A DNA stretch of 64,000 nucleotides from Tropicimonas sp. IMCC34043 (GTDB lineage: Bacteria > Pseudomonadota > Alphaproteobacteria > Rhodobacterales > Rhodobacteraceae), in the NCBI RefSeq assembly GCF_003390845.1, contig NZ_QMEK01000007.1:1-64000 (forward strand). The letters are read 5' to 3'. This document shows, one piece after another, positions 1-8,384 of the stretch. The position numbers and the translations under genes were made by a program. The notes below the pieces were generated by a model. The model was not told the origin of the DNA. It saw only the letters and a program-made list of their open reading frames with translations, and did no database searches. Each line of letters starts with the position of its first letter. Positions within the stretch are counted from its first letter, which is position 1.

Positions 1-1
1 G

Positions 2-1150
2 ATTGCCGGCCGCGATGGCGGATACGGCAAGGCGCTCGAAGTTGCGGTCGCGGCCTATACCAAGGCCCATCCCGACGTCGAGGTCGAGCGGCTGGAGCTG
101 ACCGGCGGCGGCCTGCTGGAAAAGGTGACCATCGCGATGCGCGAAAAGTCGCCCGCCTATGACGTCATCATGATGGACGACCCCTGGGCGCCCGAATTCA
201 TGTCCAAGGGCTGGCTGGCCGATCTGGGCGCGGGTATCGACGAGGATTTCGTCGCGCCCGCCCGCGCGGTGTCGCGCTATCCGGTCGGCACCGGCACCTA
301 TTACGCCCTGCCCTTTGTCGGCAACGTGGAACTCTTCGCCTACAACCGGGCGCTGTTCGAAAAGCACGGGCTGAACCGCCCCGAGAAATGGACCGACGCG
401 CTGGCCGCAGCGAAGACGATTTCCGAGGCGGGCGACGGGGTTTCGGGCGTGGTATTCCGCGGCAAGAAGGCCAACCCGATTGTGACGGGCTTCCTGCCGG
501 TGCTCTGGGCCTATGGCGGGCATGTGGTGACGCCCGAGGGCAAGGCGGGGCTCGACAGCCCCGAGGCGGTCGATGCGCTGAAGATGTTCCTCGATCTGGC
601 CAAATACGCGCCGAAGGGCGTCGCGACCTATGACGCGACCGAAGTGCGCGACGCGATCCAGACCGGGACCGCCGCCATGGCGATGGAGGTCTGGCCTGCC
701 TGGGTGCCCTCGATGGACGATCCCGCGGTCTCGAAAGTCGCGGGCGAGATCGAGATCATGGCAGCCCCCGGTCAGACCGAGGGGCCGAAGCCGATGCTTG
801 GCGCCTGGCTTGTCGCCATCCCCGCCGCCTCGGAACGTCAGGAGGTCGCGCGCGATTTCCTGACCTTCCTGACCTCGGCCGACATGCAGAAGACCCTGGC
901 GCTCGAGGTCGGCACGCCGCCCACCCGCGCCTCGGTCTATGCCGACCCCGAGGTGGTTGCCGCCTATCGCTGGTATCCCGCGCAGATCGCCGCGCTTGAG
1001 GCCTCGCAGCCGCGTCCGCGCACGGCCGCCTGGTCGAAGATCGAGGCGATCATGGGCGATTATCTGCAGCTTGCCCTGATCGGCGAGATGACGCCCGAGG
1101 ATGCGCTGGCCGAAGCCAACGGCAAGGTCGCCCGCGCGCTGGAAGACTGA
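2..1150 (+). CDS. Sugar ABC transporter substrate-binding protein (5' end outside window)
   Basis: Periplasmic binding protein of the family 1 (MalE/UgpB-like) class. The reading frame is open from base 2, so the signal peptide and first strand lie outside the window; a GTG at 125 is internal, because upstream codons already read as binding-protein sequence (AGRDGGYGKALEV). About 382 residues remain. Typical features are a DVIMMDDPW stretch in the first lobe and the hinge sequence YALPFVGNVELFAYN. Two permeases of the carbohydrate (CUT1) type follow directly, separated by a 9-bp hairpin. The ligand cannot be read from sequence; the ROK kinase and glycoside hydrolase nearby suggest a glucoside or oligosaccharide. 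Confidence 0.88.
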   Translation: MAGRDGGYGKALEVAVAAYTKAHPDVEVERLELTGGGLLEKVTIAMREKSPAYDVIMMDDPWAPEFMSKGWLADLGAGIDEDFVAPARAVSRYPVGTGTYYALPFVGNVELFAYNRALFEKHGLNRPEKWTDALAAAKTISEAGDGVSGVVFRGKKANPIVTGFLPVLWAYGGHVVTPEGKAGLDSPEAVDALKMFLDLAKYAPKGVATYDATEVRDAIQTGTAAMAMEVWPAWVPSMDDPAVSKVAGEIEIMAAPGQTEGPKPMLGAWLVAIPAASERQEVARDFLTFLTSADMQKTLALEVGTPPTRASVYADPEVVAAYRWYPAQIAALEASQPRPRTAAWSKIEAIMGDYLQLALIGEMTPEDALAEANGKVARALED

Positions 1151-1172
1151 GCGCCCGCGATACAGCCGACCA

Positions 1173-1194
1173 CGCGGCGGGTGACCCCGCCGCG
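1173..1194 (+). other. Intercistronic hairpin after binding-protein gene
   Basis: CGCGGCGGG (1173-1181), loop TGAC, CCCGCCGCG (1186-1194): a perfect 9-bp stem 22 nt after the binding-protein stop and 26 nt before the permease start. There is no T-tract, so it is more likely an mRNA-stabilising or attenuating element than a full terminator. Confidence 0.6.
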
Positions 1195-1220
1195 CCTTCC
1201 TTCCTTTGTCAAAGTGCGCC

Positions 1221-2087
1221 ATGACCCGGTCCCGCAATCAGGCCCTGCTGCTGATCCTGCCCGCTGTCGCGATACTGGCGTTCCTGACGCTCTATCCGCT
1301 GGGCCGGGGCATCGCGCTGTCGTTCTTTTCGACCGAATACGGGTTCGAGGGCGCGAAATTCGTCGGGCTGCGCAATTATCAGGACCTGTTCAGCGACCGT
1401 TTCTTCACCCGCGCGGCGCGGAATACCGTCCAGTTCACCCTGCTTGCGACCCTCAGCGAACTGGCGCTTGGCCTTGCGCTGGCGCTGATGGTCAACCGCC
1501 CGTTTCCGGGCCGATCCGTCGTCATTCCGCTGCTGGTGGCGCCCTTCGTTCTGTCGACCATGGTGGTCACGGCGATCTGGAGCGCCTGGATGCATTATGA
1601 CCTCGGCTATCTCAACAACCTGCTGCGCGCGATGGGGCTCGATCCCGTGCCCTGGCTGTTCCAGCCCGACCTTGCGCTTTATTCGCTGGTGCTGATCGAC
1701 CTGTGGCAGACCACGCCCATCGTGTTCCTGATCCTGCTCGCAGGGCTGCGCGGCATCGACCCCGAGATCTATGAGGCCGCGCGGATGGACGGCGCCTCGC
1801 CGCCCTTCATGCTGCTGACCATCACCCTGCCGCTTTTGCTGCCGCATCTGCTGCTGGCGGGGCTTTTGCGCTCCATCGACAGCTTCAAGATCTTCGACAA
1901 GGTCTTTGCGCTGACCGGCGGCGGCCCGGGTCAGGCGACCGAGACGCTGTCGATGTACCTTTATCGCCTCGGCTTCCGGTTTTTCGAGATCGGCATGGCC
2001 TCGGCCGTTGCCATGATCATGGTGGCCATCGCGGGCGGACTTGCGGCGGTCTATGCGCTCAGCATCCTGCGGGGGGGCCGCGCATGA
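1221..2087 (+). CDS. Sugar ABC transporter permease (MalF/UgpA-type)
   Basis: Inner-membrane subunit of the importer fed by the preceding binding protein, about 288 residues. The N-terminal hydrophobic segment (LLLILPAVAILAFLTLYPLG) is typical of this permease class. The cytoplasmic EAA loop that docks the ATPase is visible as EAARMDGASPPFMLL followed by TLPLLLPHLL. I chose the ATG at 1221 (MTRSRNQ) over the TTG at 1206 because the hydrophobic helix starts soon after it and TTG is the poorer codon. The stop overlaps the next start by ATGA, so translation of the two permeases is probably coupled. No ATPase gene follows. Confidence 0.9.
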   Translation: MTRSRNQALLLILPAVAILAFLTLYPLGRGIALSFFSTEYGFEGAKFVGLRNYQDLFSDRFFTRAARNTVQFTLLATLSELALGLALALMVNRPFPGRSVVIPLLVAPFVLSTMVVTAIWSAWMHYDLGYLNNLLRAMGLDPVPWLFQPDLALYSLVLIDLWQTTPIVFLILLAGLRGIDPEIYEAARMDGASPPFMLLTITLPLLLPHLLLAGLLRSIDSFKIFDKVFALTGGGPGQATETLSMYLYRLGFRFFEIGMASAVAMIMVAIAGGLAAVYALSILRGGRA

Positions 2088-2893
2088 GCCGGCTGCGGAT
2101 CGCGATGATCTGGGCCGTGACGGTTATCCTGTTCTGGCCGATCCTGTGGATGGTGATGACCTCGTTCAAGCCGCCGGGGGAATATGTCTCGACCTCGATC
2201 TCGATCCTGCCCCATGCGCCGAGCCTCGAGCATTTCCGCCAGATCGCCGCCGACGGCATCCTCGGCAAGGTGATGAATTCGCTGATCGTCACCGCAGGCG
2301 CCGCGATCCTGTCGCTGCTGGCGGGATTTCCCGCCGCCTATGCGCTGGTGCGGATGCGCCTGCCCGCGCGGCTCGACAAGGCGTTTCTGGTCTTCGTGCT
2401 GCTGGTCAAATTGGCGCCGCCGCTGGTTCTGGCCATTCCGCTCTATCAGGTGCTGCGCGGGGTCCATCTGCTCGACACGCTCGGCGGGCTGATCCTAGTC
2501 TATCAGGTCTATACCCTGCCGTTCGCGATCTGGATGCTGCTCGGCTTCGTGCGCGATGTCGCGCCAAGCTATGAGGAGGCGGCGGTGATGGACGGGGCGG
2601 GCCTTGGCTATCGTCTTGTGACCATCGTGCTGCCGATCATGGCACCGGGGATTGCCGCCACCTTCATCCTGCTGACGATCCTTGCCTGGAACGAATTCGC
2701 CTATGCGCTGCTGTTCATCCAGACGCCGTCGCATTTTACCCTGCCCACCTATATCGCCACCCTGATCACCGAGGACGAAACCTTCTGGGGCCGGCTGATG
2801 GCCATCGGCCTTGTCGCCTCGCTGCCGATCCTGACGATCCTGGCGTTTTTCCAGCGGCATCTGGTCACGGGGCTCGCCGGCGGCCTGAAATAG
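2084..2893 (+). CDS. Sugar ABC transporter permease (MalG/UgpE-type)
   Basis: Second inner-membrane permease of the same importer, 269 residues. It begins with a transmembrane helix (IAMIWAVTVILFWPILWMVM) followed by TSFKPPGEY, the usual start of MalG-type subunits. The EAA loop reads EEAAVMDGAGLGY then LPIMAPGI. It overlaps the upstream permease by four bases. The ROK regulator follows after about 140 bases. The ATPase that powers the system is not encoded here; in related bacteria one shared UgpC/MsmK-type ATPase can serve several importers, or it may lie upstream of the window. Confidence 0.9.
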   Translation: MSRLRIAMIWAVTVILFWPILWMVMTSFKPPGEYVSTSISILPHAPSLEHFRQIAADGILGKVMNSLIVTAGAAILSLLAGFPAAYALVRMRLPARLDKAFLVFVLLVKLAPPLVLAIPLYQVLRGVHLLDTLGGLILVYQVYTLPFAIWMLLGFVRDVAPSYEEAAVMDGAGLGYRLVTIVLPIMAPGIAATFILLTILAWNEFAYALLFIQTPSHFTLPTYIATLITEDETFWGRLMAIGLVASLPILTILAFFQRHLVTGLAGGLK

Positions 2894-3036
2894 CGCTGCC
2901 GCCGTGTCGCTGCGGCCATGGCGCCGGCGGAGCGATGATTCGCGCCTTGATGGCCGATGCTCCCCGGACATAAATGCCGGAGGAACAATGTGACGGCCTG
3001 CCGATGGGGCACCGTGGCGGGACCTGGAGCGGTTGT

Positions 3037-4281
3037 ATGCGCGACGACGAGAATTTGCCCCCGAACCTGCGCCAGATCTCGGTCCGGTCGGCCATGAACA
3101 TCCTCATTCGCGGCGCAAGATCCCGTGCCGATCTCGCCAAGGACACCGGCCTGTCAAAGCAGACCATGTCCGAAGTGATGAAATCGCTCGAAGCGGCGGG
3201 ATGGGTGCGCGATGTAGGGACGACGACCGGGCGGCTTGGCCGGTCTGCGATCCTCTACGAGATCGACAGCCATGCCGGGGCGGTCCTCGGGCTCGACGTT
3301 GGCGCGACCCGGGTCAAGCTGGCGCTGACCGATGTGCTCGGCGCGCCGCTTGCCGCGCGCGAGCTGCGCACCGACAGCCTGCGCTCGGACAGGCTGGTCG
3401 AGGAGATCATGGATCGGGCCAACACGCTGATCGCCGAGGCCGGAGACGGCCGCCGCCTGCGCCATGCCTGCCTTGCCACGCCGGGCGCGATCAATCCCGC
3501 GACCGGGCAGCTGGCGATGGCGCCGAACCTGCCGTCGCTGACCGGGATCAACCTCGGTGCGGTGCTGCGCGAGGGGCTTGGCTGCGAGGTGACGGTCGAG
3601 AACGACGTGAACGCAGCCATCGTCGGCGAGCGCTGGCAGGGCGAGGCCCGCAATGCCGACTTCGCGGCCTATGTCGCACTTGGCACCGGCATCGGGCTGG
3701 GGCTGGTGGCCGGCGGGCAGCTTTTGCGCGGCGCCAGCGGGGCGGCGGGCGAGGTATCCTATCTGCCGATCGGCTCGGACAGTCTGGAGCCCGATTCGAT
3801 TGCCCGCGGCGCGCTGGAACGCTCGCTCGGCGTCCGGTCTGTGCTGGCCGATTTCCTCGATCCCGAGGGCACCGCCGCCACCGTCCGGCGCTTTGCCGCG
3901 GCGGTCGACGCCGGGGCGCCCGAGGCCCTTGCCGCGCAGGGGCGGATCGGCGAGCTTGGCGCGCTGCTGGTGCTGTCGGTTCAGGCGATGTTCGATCCCG
4001 CGGTCATCGTGGTCGGCGGCATTCTGGGGCTGGTGCCCTCGGTCTTTGACAGGCTCGAGGCGGAACTGATGCGCCGGACCGCGCGTCCGGTCCATCTGGT
4101 GCGCGGATCGCTCGGCCTGCAGGCGACGGTGACGGGCGCGACCTATCTGGCGCTGACCGGGATGTTCAATCAGGTCTTCTCGCCGCAAACCGGCCCGCAG
4201 CTTCTGGACCTGCCCTGGCCGGTGCCGCAGGCGGGGTCCGGGGACACCACGAATGGCACAGCCGCCACAGGCGCGGAGTAA
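3037..4281 (+). CDS. ROK family transcriptional regulator (NagC/XylR-type)
   Basis: About 414 residues. An N-terminal winged helix-turn-helix (SRADLAKDTGLSKQTMSEVMKSLE) is joined to a ROK sugar-binding domain. That domain carries the phosphate motif LGLDVGATRVKLALTD, the catalytic-type ENDVN motif and a glycine-rich GTGIGLGL loop. The start at 3037 is preceded by GGAG at 3026-3029 with 7-nt spacing; an ATG at 2974 in the same frame would add 21 unconserved residues. The usual ROK zinc motif (GHxxV followed by CxCGxxGC) is absent; the matching place reads GEVSYLPIG with no cysteines. It probably represses the preceding transporter and perhaps the convergent hydrolase/kinase pair in response to the imported sugar. 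Confidence 0.88.
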   Translation: MRDDENLPPNLRQISVRSAMNILIRGARSRADLAKDTGLSKQTMSEVMKSLEAAGWVRDVGTTTGRLGRSAILYEIDSHAGAVLGLDVGATRVKLALTDVLGAPLAARELRTDSLRSDRLVEEIMDRANTLIAEAGDGRRLRHACLATPGAINPATGQLAMAPNLPSLTGINLGAVLREGLGCEVTVENDVNAAIVGERWQGEARNADFAAYVALGTGIGLGLVAGGQLLRGASGAAGEVSYLPIGSDSLEPDSIARGALERSLGVRSVLADFLDPEGTAATVRRFAAAVDAGAPEALAAQGRIGELGALLVLSVQAMFDPAVIVVGGILGLVPSVFDRLEAELMRRTARPVHLVRGSLGLQATVTGATYLALTGMFNQVFSPQTGPQLLDLPWPVPQAGSGDTTNGTAATGAE

Positions 4282-4301
4282 TCCCCCGATCCTGCGATCC
4301 G

Positions 4302-4341
4302 AAAAAAAGGTGGCCGCCAGCGGGGGTGGACGCTGGCGGCC
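4302..4341 (-). terminator. Rho-independent terminator of the hydrolase operon
   Basis: A perfect 11-bp stem (arms 4312-4322 and 4331-4341, 8-nt loop) followed on the minus strand, after three bases, by seven T residues (A-run 4302-4308 on the plus strand). It lies 35 bases past the minus-strand glycoside hydrolase stop and between two convergent genes, so it may also slow plus-strand transcripts. Confidence 0.82.
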
Positions 4342-4375
4342 TGAATCCCGTCGGGACTGCGCTGTTGGGAGAGGA

Positions 4376-6097
4376 TCAGCGCCCGTTGCGGGATAACCAG
4401 ACATGGGCCGGCATGGCCGACCAGCCCTGAAGCAAGGAGCCGCGGCCCCAGGGCGGCGCAAAATACTCGAGCGCGCCGCACCAGCCGTTTTCAAGGCAGG
4501 TGCGCCACCAGCGGGTCAGCGCATAGGTCGGATCGCCGGCCTCGTGGTCGACCAGCTGCTCGGCATAAAGGCCGGTCAGATAGGGCCAGTCGGACCCGTT
4601 GTGATAGCGATAGGCAAAGATCGTCTTCTCGCGCGTGTCCGCACGGCGGGCGAAGGGCGGCCAGGCACACATGACGCCCCAATCGCCATAGGGCTGCTCG
4701 GGGTTGTTCCGGGTCTCGAGCATCTCGCGTGCGCACGCCAGCACCGCCTTTGCACGGTCCGGGCCGACGGCGCGGTAGCGCAACAGGGTCAGGCTGTCGA
4801 GCGTCAGGTGATCCTCGCGGAAATCCCGTTTGTCGCCGTAATCCGCGTAATACCCGGCCTCGGTCAGCAACTCGCCGTCAAGCGATGCGCGGGCCTGCGC
4901 CGCGGTCGCCTTCGCGGCCTCCGCCAGCACCGGATCGCGGCCCGCCCCAAGCCGGGCGATGGCGTCGAGCGCGCCGATCCAGAGGCCGATGTCATAGCTG
5001 ACATAGCCGTGGCGATAGACGTTGTCGGCCCAGTCGCGGTCGTTCCTCGGCTTATAGGGCAGCCCGTTGCCGTGCTTGTCAAACCCGCGATAGCGCCGAT
5101 AGATCGCCGCGATCTTGTCCCAATGGCGGTCGAGCGGCGCCCGATCGCCGGTCGCGTCGACATAATCGGCGACGGTCAGCACGAAGAACAGCGGGCTGTC
5201 GAAGTGGTCCGACCACCAGTCGCCGGGGCGCAGGTGTTCGATGACGATCTTCGGATGGCTCTGGCGCACCTTCTCCCAGCGTTCGGCCTGGGCATCGCCG
5301 GTCAGGATCACCCCGCTCGGGGCCTCGCCATCGGGTTGCAGGCCGCGGGCCAGCAGCTCGATCTGTGCCGCGACGATCTCGGGTTCGCGGTCGAGCAGGA
5401 TCTGCAGCGTCCAGTAGCCATCGCGGTAATAGGTGCGGGCCGGCGCGGAATAGGATTGCCCGGCGGCAAGGCCGGCAAATGCACCGGCCGAATCCCGGCG
5501 GATGCTCGAAAGCCCGGCATGCAGGCTTTGCGCGACCATGGTCCGCATCAGCGGATCGGCGCCCGGGGCCGCATCGCAGCGTGCCGCATATTCCGCGGCC
5601 TCCTGCCGGATCGCATCGGCGCTCATCTCAAGCGCCGCCCCGGCCTCGGCCTCGCTGTCACCGGCGGCGACGCGCAGCCCCTCGTCCGTGGTCTCGATGA
5701 TCGTCACGCCCCAGGCGGTGCGCAGGATCCGGCGCGCGCCTTTCCGCTCGGCCGGGCGGGCAGGTTCGGGCGCGCTCCACCAGGCACCGCGGCGGGCCGC
5801 GGCGGCGCGTTTCAACGCCGCGCCCAGGATCAGAACAACCGGCTTCGATTGCGCGACATAGAGCCCGCCACCCGGCCATTCGGCCCGGTTCGGGGTATAG
5901 AACACCTCGGCCTCGGGCAGATCGAGCGACAGGGTCGACAGATGCCCCGCACCCCAAAGCGACAGCGTCAGCTTGCCGTCCGGGTGCAGATCGCCCTGCA
6001 GCCGCGGCGCCATGAAGGGCAGAAGCACCGGGACCGGCGCGCGCAACCGGCCGTCGGGCTGGGGCTGCAATGGCAGAATGTCGAATTCGGGTGTCAC
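4376..6097 (-). CDS. Glycoside hydrolase, (alpha/alpha)6-barrel type (GH63/MGH1-like)
   Basis: 573 residues, no signal peptide, probably cytoplasmic. An N-terminal beta-sandwich-like region is followed by an (alpha/alpha)6-barrel-like domain with acidic and aromatic patches typical of amylo-1,6-glucosidase/GH63 relatives: YYRDGYWTLQILLDREPE, RPGDWWSDHFDSP, RNDRDWADN and YRYHNGSDWPYL. The Asp and Glu residues in these patches are candidate catalytic acids; the exact family and linkage cannot be told. The start is GTG at 6097, overlapping the ROK kinase stop by GTGA. The frame stays open upstream, but those 330 codons lie inside the kinase gene and are not real. It ends at a strong terminator and probably hydrolyses the oligosaccharide taken up by the adjacent importer. 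Confidence 0.82.
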   Translation of the reverse strand: MTPEFDILPLQPQPDGRLRAPVPVLLPFMAPRLQGDLHPDGKLTLSLWGAGHLSTLSLDLPEAEVFYTPNRAEWPGGGLYVAQSKPVVLILGAALKRAAAARRGAWWSAPEPARPAERKGARRILRTAWGVTIIETTDEGLRVAAGDSEAEAGAALEMSADAIRQEAAEYAARCDAAPGADPLMRTMVAQSLHAGLSSIRRDSAGAFAGLAAGQSYSAPARTYYRDGYWTLQILLDREPEIVAAQIELLARGLQPDGEAPSGVILTGDAQAERWEKVRQSHPKIVIEHLRPGDWWSDHFDSPLFFVLTVADYVDATGDRAPLDRHWDKIAAIYRRYRGFDKHGNGLPYKPRNDRDWADNVYRHGYVSYDIGLWIGALDAIARLGAGRDPVLAEAAKATAAQARASLDGELLTEAGYYADYGDKRDFREDHLTLDSLTLLRYRAVGPDRAKAVLACAREMLETRNNPEQPYGDWGVMCAWPPFARRADTREKTIFAYRYHNGSDWPYLTGLYAEQLVDHEAGDPTYALTRWWRTCLENGWCGALEYFAPPWGRGSLLQGWSAMPAHVWLSRNGR

Positions 6098-7116
6098 GTG
6101 GCAACTCCGGTGGTGTCGGTCGGGGCCGGCGCCGACGCCGGCCGCGGCAGGGGAAGGCCGGCCAGGTCCGAGGCAAGGACCACCGCGCCCATCATTCCGG
6201 CGGCCGGCCCCAGCGATGCCTGCGCCACCGCAAGCGAGAATGGCAGGAGCCGTTCCGCCTCGGATCGCATCCGGTCGTAAAAGCGTCTTTGCATGCCGAT
6301 GCCGCCGCCGATCACGATCAGGTCGGGATCGAGGATCGCCTGCAGGCTGGCAAGCCCGCGCGCGGCGTCGGCCGCGGTCTCGGCAATCGCCGCCGCGGCA
6401 GCGCGGTCGCCGTCGTCGGCACGCGCAAACAGGGTGCGGACGTCCGGCATGTCCTTGCCGTAGCGCGCGCGCAGCGAGGCCGTGCCGACCCGGTCCTCGA
6501 ATTGTCCGGCCTCCGAGACCGCCGCCTCGGCTGCGGCGTCGGCGGCGACGGGCAGATAGCTGATCTCGCCCGCGCGGCCGCTGGCGCCGCGCAGGATGCG
6601 GCCCCGCGACACCAGCCCGAGGCCGACGCCGGTGCCGAACGACAGAAAGCACACCAGATCGAGCCCCCGGCCAGCCCCAAGCCGGGCCTCGGCGAGGGCG
6701 GCGAGGTTGACGTCGTTTTCGAGGATCACCGGCATGCCAAGCGCAATTCCCAGATCCTCGCCCAGGGGACGGTCGGGCGTGAAGGGGATATTGGGCGACA
6801 ATTCCAGCGTGCCCTGCGCCTGATCGACCGAGGCCGGCACCCCGATTGCAACGGCCGCGGTCGGGCGGGCGTCGCGCAATGTCGCGATGGTCTTCACGAT
6901 CTGGGCAAAGACCAGATCCTCGCTGGCGGCGGCAGTCGGCTCCAGCAGCTCGTGTCCGAAACTTCCCCCGGGCGTCGTCGTGCCCGCGTGCAGTTTGGTG
7001 CCGCCAATGTCGAGCCCGATGGCCTGGGCATCGGCATGGGAGCCGGTGCCCGGAACGGCACCGGAGATCGCCGGGGGATCGAAACACGTGCCCGTTTGAT
7101 GATCGCCCGTCTGCAC
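6094..7116 (-). CDS. ROK family sugar kinase (glucokinase-like)
   Basis: 340 residues from a GTG at 7116, preceded by GAGGG with suitable spacing; the frame is open up to 7323 but the extra N-terminus is not kinase-like. Motifs include the phosphate loop AIGLDIGGTKLHAGTT, the ENDVNLAALAE motif with the catalytic Asp, and FGTGVGLGLVSRG. There is no DNA-binding domain, so it should phosphorylate a hexose in the cytoplasm. As in the ROK regulator nearby, the zinc-binding His/Cys cluster is missing and the site reads GEISYLPV, so the two proteins share an atypical subfamily. It is the first gene of a two-gene operon with the glycoside hydrolase, which fits release of a monosaccharide followed by its phosphorylation. 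Confidence 0.85.
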   Translation of the reverse strand: MQTGDHQTGTCFDPPAISGAVPGTGSHADAQAIGLDIGGTKLHAGTTTPGGSFGHELLEPTAAASEDLVFAQIVKTIATLRDARPTAAVAIGVPASVDQAQGTLELSPNIPFTPDRPLGEDLGIALGMPVILENDVNLAALAEARLGAGRGLDLVCFLSFGTGVGLGLVSRGRILRGASGRAGEISYLPVAADAAAEAAVSEAGQFEDRVGTASLRARYGKDMPDVRTLFARADDGDRAAAAAIAETAADAARGLASLQAILDPDLIVIGGGIGMQRRFYDRMRSEAERLLPFSLAVAQASLGPAAGMMGAVVLASDLAGLPLPRPASAPAPTDTTGVAT

Positions 7117-7532
7117 GGTGCCCTCATTTTGTTCGGTCTGTTGACGAATTAGATAGATCATCCCGGCCGGTCTTTGCAACCACGAATTGAAGATGCGCCA
7201 GCATTTGTCTACCAGCTTGACAAATGGCATCGGCGATTTGTACCGTCCCGTGACATCTTTGCGAAAGTACGTCCCGTGATAGATTTGATCCCAGACAAAC
7301 TTGCCGATTCCGCGGGCGGCCACGCCGGCACCGCGCGGTGCCGGCGGCCTGTGACTCTGGCAGGCGGAGGAATTTTCGGGTGAGGCAGGCGGCCAGCGTT
7401 CAAGCCATCAGGGCCCCCGCGCCCGTTCCAGCCGGAACGGTGGCGCAGGGCGAGCCCGGACAGGACGGTCGCGCCGGTTTCAACGGTATGAGGTTCGGGG
7501 ACCCGGGCGGATGGCCCGGGCGCGCGCCGGGG
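7117..7532. promoter_or_regulatory. Intergenic control region with palindromic operator candidate
   Basis: A 416-base stretch with no gene I can support, between the kinase start and the GNAT stop (both minus strand). It holds a perfect inverted repeat CATTTGTC (7202-7209), 9-nt spacer, GACAAATG (7219-7226), a good operator candidate. Between it and the kinase start the minus strand has TTGCAA and TATCTA separated by 18 bases, a plausible promoter. Nearer the GNAT gene are two GC-rich hairpins without T-tracts: arms 7323-7332/7337-7346 and 7502-7508/7514-7520. The second lies 12 bases past the GNAT stop and may end its transcript. Confidence 0.5.
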
Positions 7533-8147
7533 TCAGGTACGGAATTTCATGCCGAACAGCACATGGCCATCGCGGCTGATATCCTCGAACCCGATGTGGC
7601 GATAGAATCCCTTGGCACGGTCGTTCGCCGGGCTGACGCCCAGATGCACGCCCGCCACGCCATGCGCCTTCAGCGCGGCAAGCTCGGTCTCGATCATCCG
7701 CTTGCCCCAGCCGGAGGATTGCGCATCGGGCAGGATGTTGATGTGCATGTGCGCCGGATACTCGGCCAGCAGCCAGGGTTCGCTGGCCTCGGGGCTGGCG
7801 ATACGCGACAGCGCCATCGCGTCGCGCGGCCGGGTCGGCACCATCCCCGCGACCTTCGCGCGGATGTCCGGCCACCAGTCGGCGGCCAGACGGCGGTCGA
7901 AGGCTTCGGTATCGGGGGTTCCGATCACATAGCCGATGGCGCGCGCGCCATCTGCCAGAACAAAGGCGAAATCGGGCTCGAACCTCGCGTAGGGCACCGA
8001 CCAGATGTAGCCCGGCAGCCGCGGATCGCTGAACAGCGCGCTGCCGTCGGTGCCATCTGCGGCGGTCCGCAGGCAGATCTCGAACAGCGCGTCGATGTCG
8101 GTGTCGACGGCGGGACGGATGGAAAGTCCGGAAGGGGCCGGGATCAT
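7533..8147 (-). CDS. GNAT family N-acetyltransferase
   Basis: 204 residues, cytoplasmic. The N-terminus IRPAVDTDIDALFEICLRT and the acetyl-CoA-binding region (QSSGWGKRMIETELAALKAHG, then GVHLGVSPANDRAKGFYRHI) are typical of a GNAT fold. The layout resembles the acetyltransferase-like domain fused to bacterial O-GlcNAcase-type hexosaminidases, here as a stand-alone protein. The start is the ATG at 8147, directly before MIPAPSGLSIRP. It is transcribed away from the second sugar importer across a 237-base gap. The substrate is unknown; an amino sugar or sugar amine is possible from the context but not shown. Confidence 0.82.
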   Translation of the reverse strand: MIPAPSGLSIRPAVDTDIDALFEICLRTAADGTDGSALFSDPRLPGYIWSVPYARFEPDFAFVLADGARAIGYVIGTPDTEAFDRRLAADWWPDIRAKVAGMVPTRPRDAMALSRIASPEASEPWLLAEYPAHMHINILPDAQSSGWGKRMIETELAALKAHGVAGVHLGVSPANDRAKGFYRHIGFEDISRDGHVLFGMKFRT

Positions 8148-8384
8148 GTCTGTCGCTTTCGTTCGTGTGGCGATCGGGAATCGGGCAGCGGCGCGGCAAC
8201 CGGACCTATCAATAGATCGAGGACGCGCCGGGCGACAGGGGCCAATCGCCTCCCTTGCCGTCGCATCGGCACAGGGGTCTCGTCGGGCGCGACAATCCCG
8301 GCGAAGATCGCCACCCGCGAGCAGCGGTTCGACCGTTATACAGGTGCTAAATATTCCAACATCCAACTCCAAGAGGGCTAGATA
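8148..8384. promoter_or_regulatory. Divergent promoter region (GNAT / sugar importer)
   Basis: A gene-free 237 bases between divergent starts. On the plus strand TTCGAC and AATATT about 16 bases apart, shortly before the binding-protein gene, form a weak promoter candidate. A ribosome-binding sequence (AGAGGG) lies 8 bases before the ATG at 8385. I saw no clear palindrome. Confidence 0.35.

Noticed and set aside
6098-7087. Upstream extension of the glycoside hydrolase frame by 330 codons
   Set aside because: These codons fall inside the ROK kinase gene in another frame and are Arg/Gly-rich nonsense. The GTG at 6097 overlapping the kinase stop is a normal coupled start.
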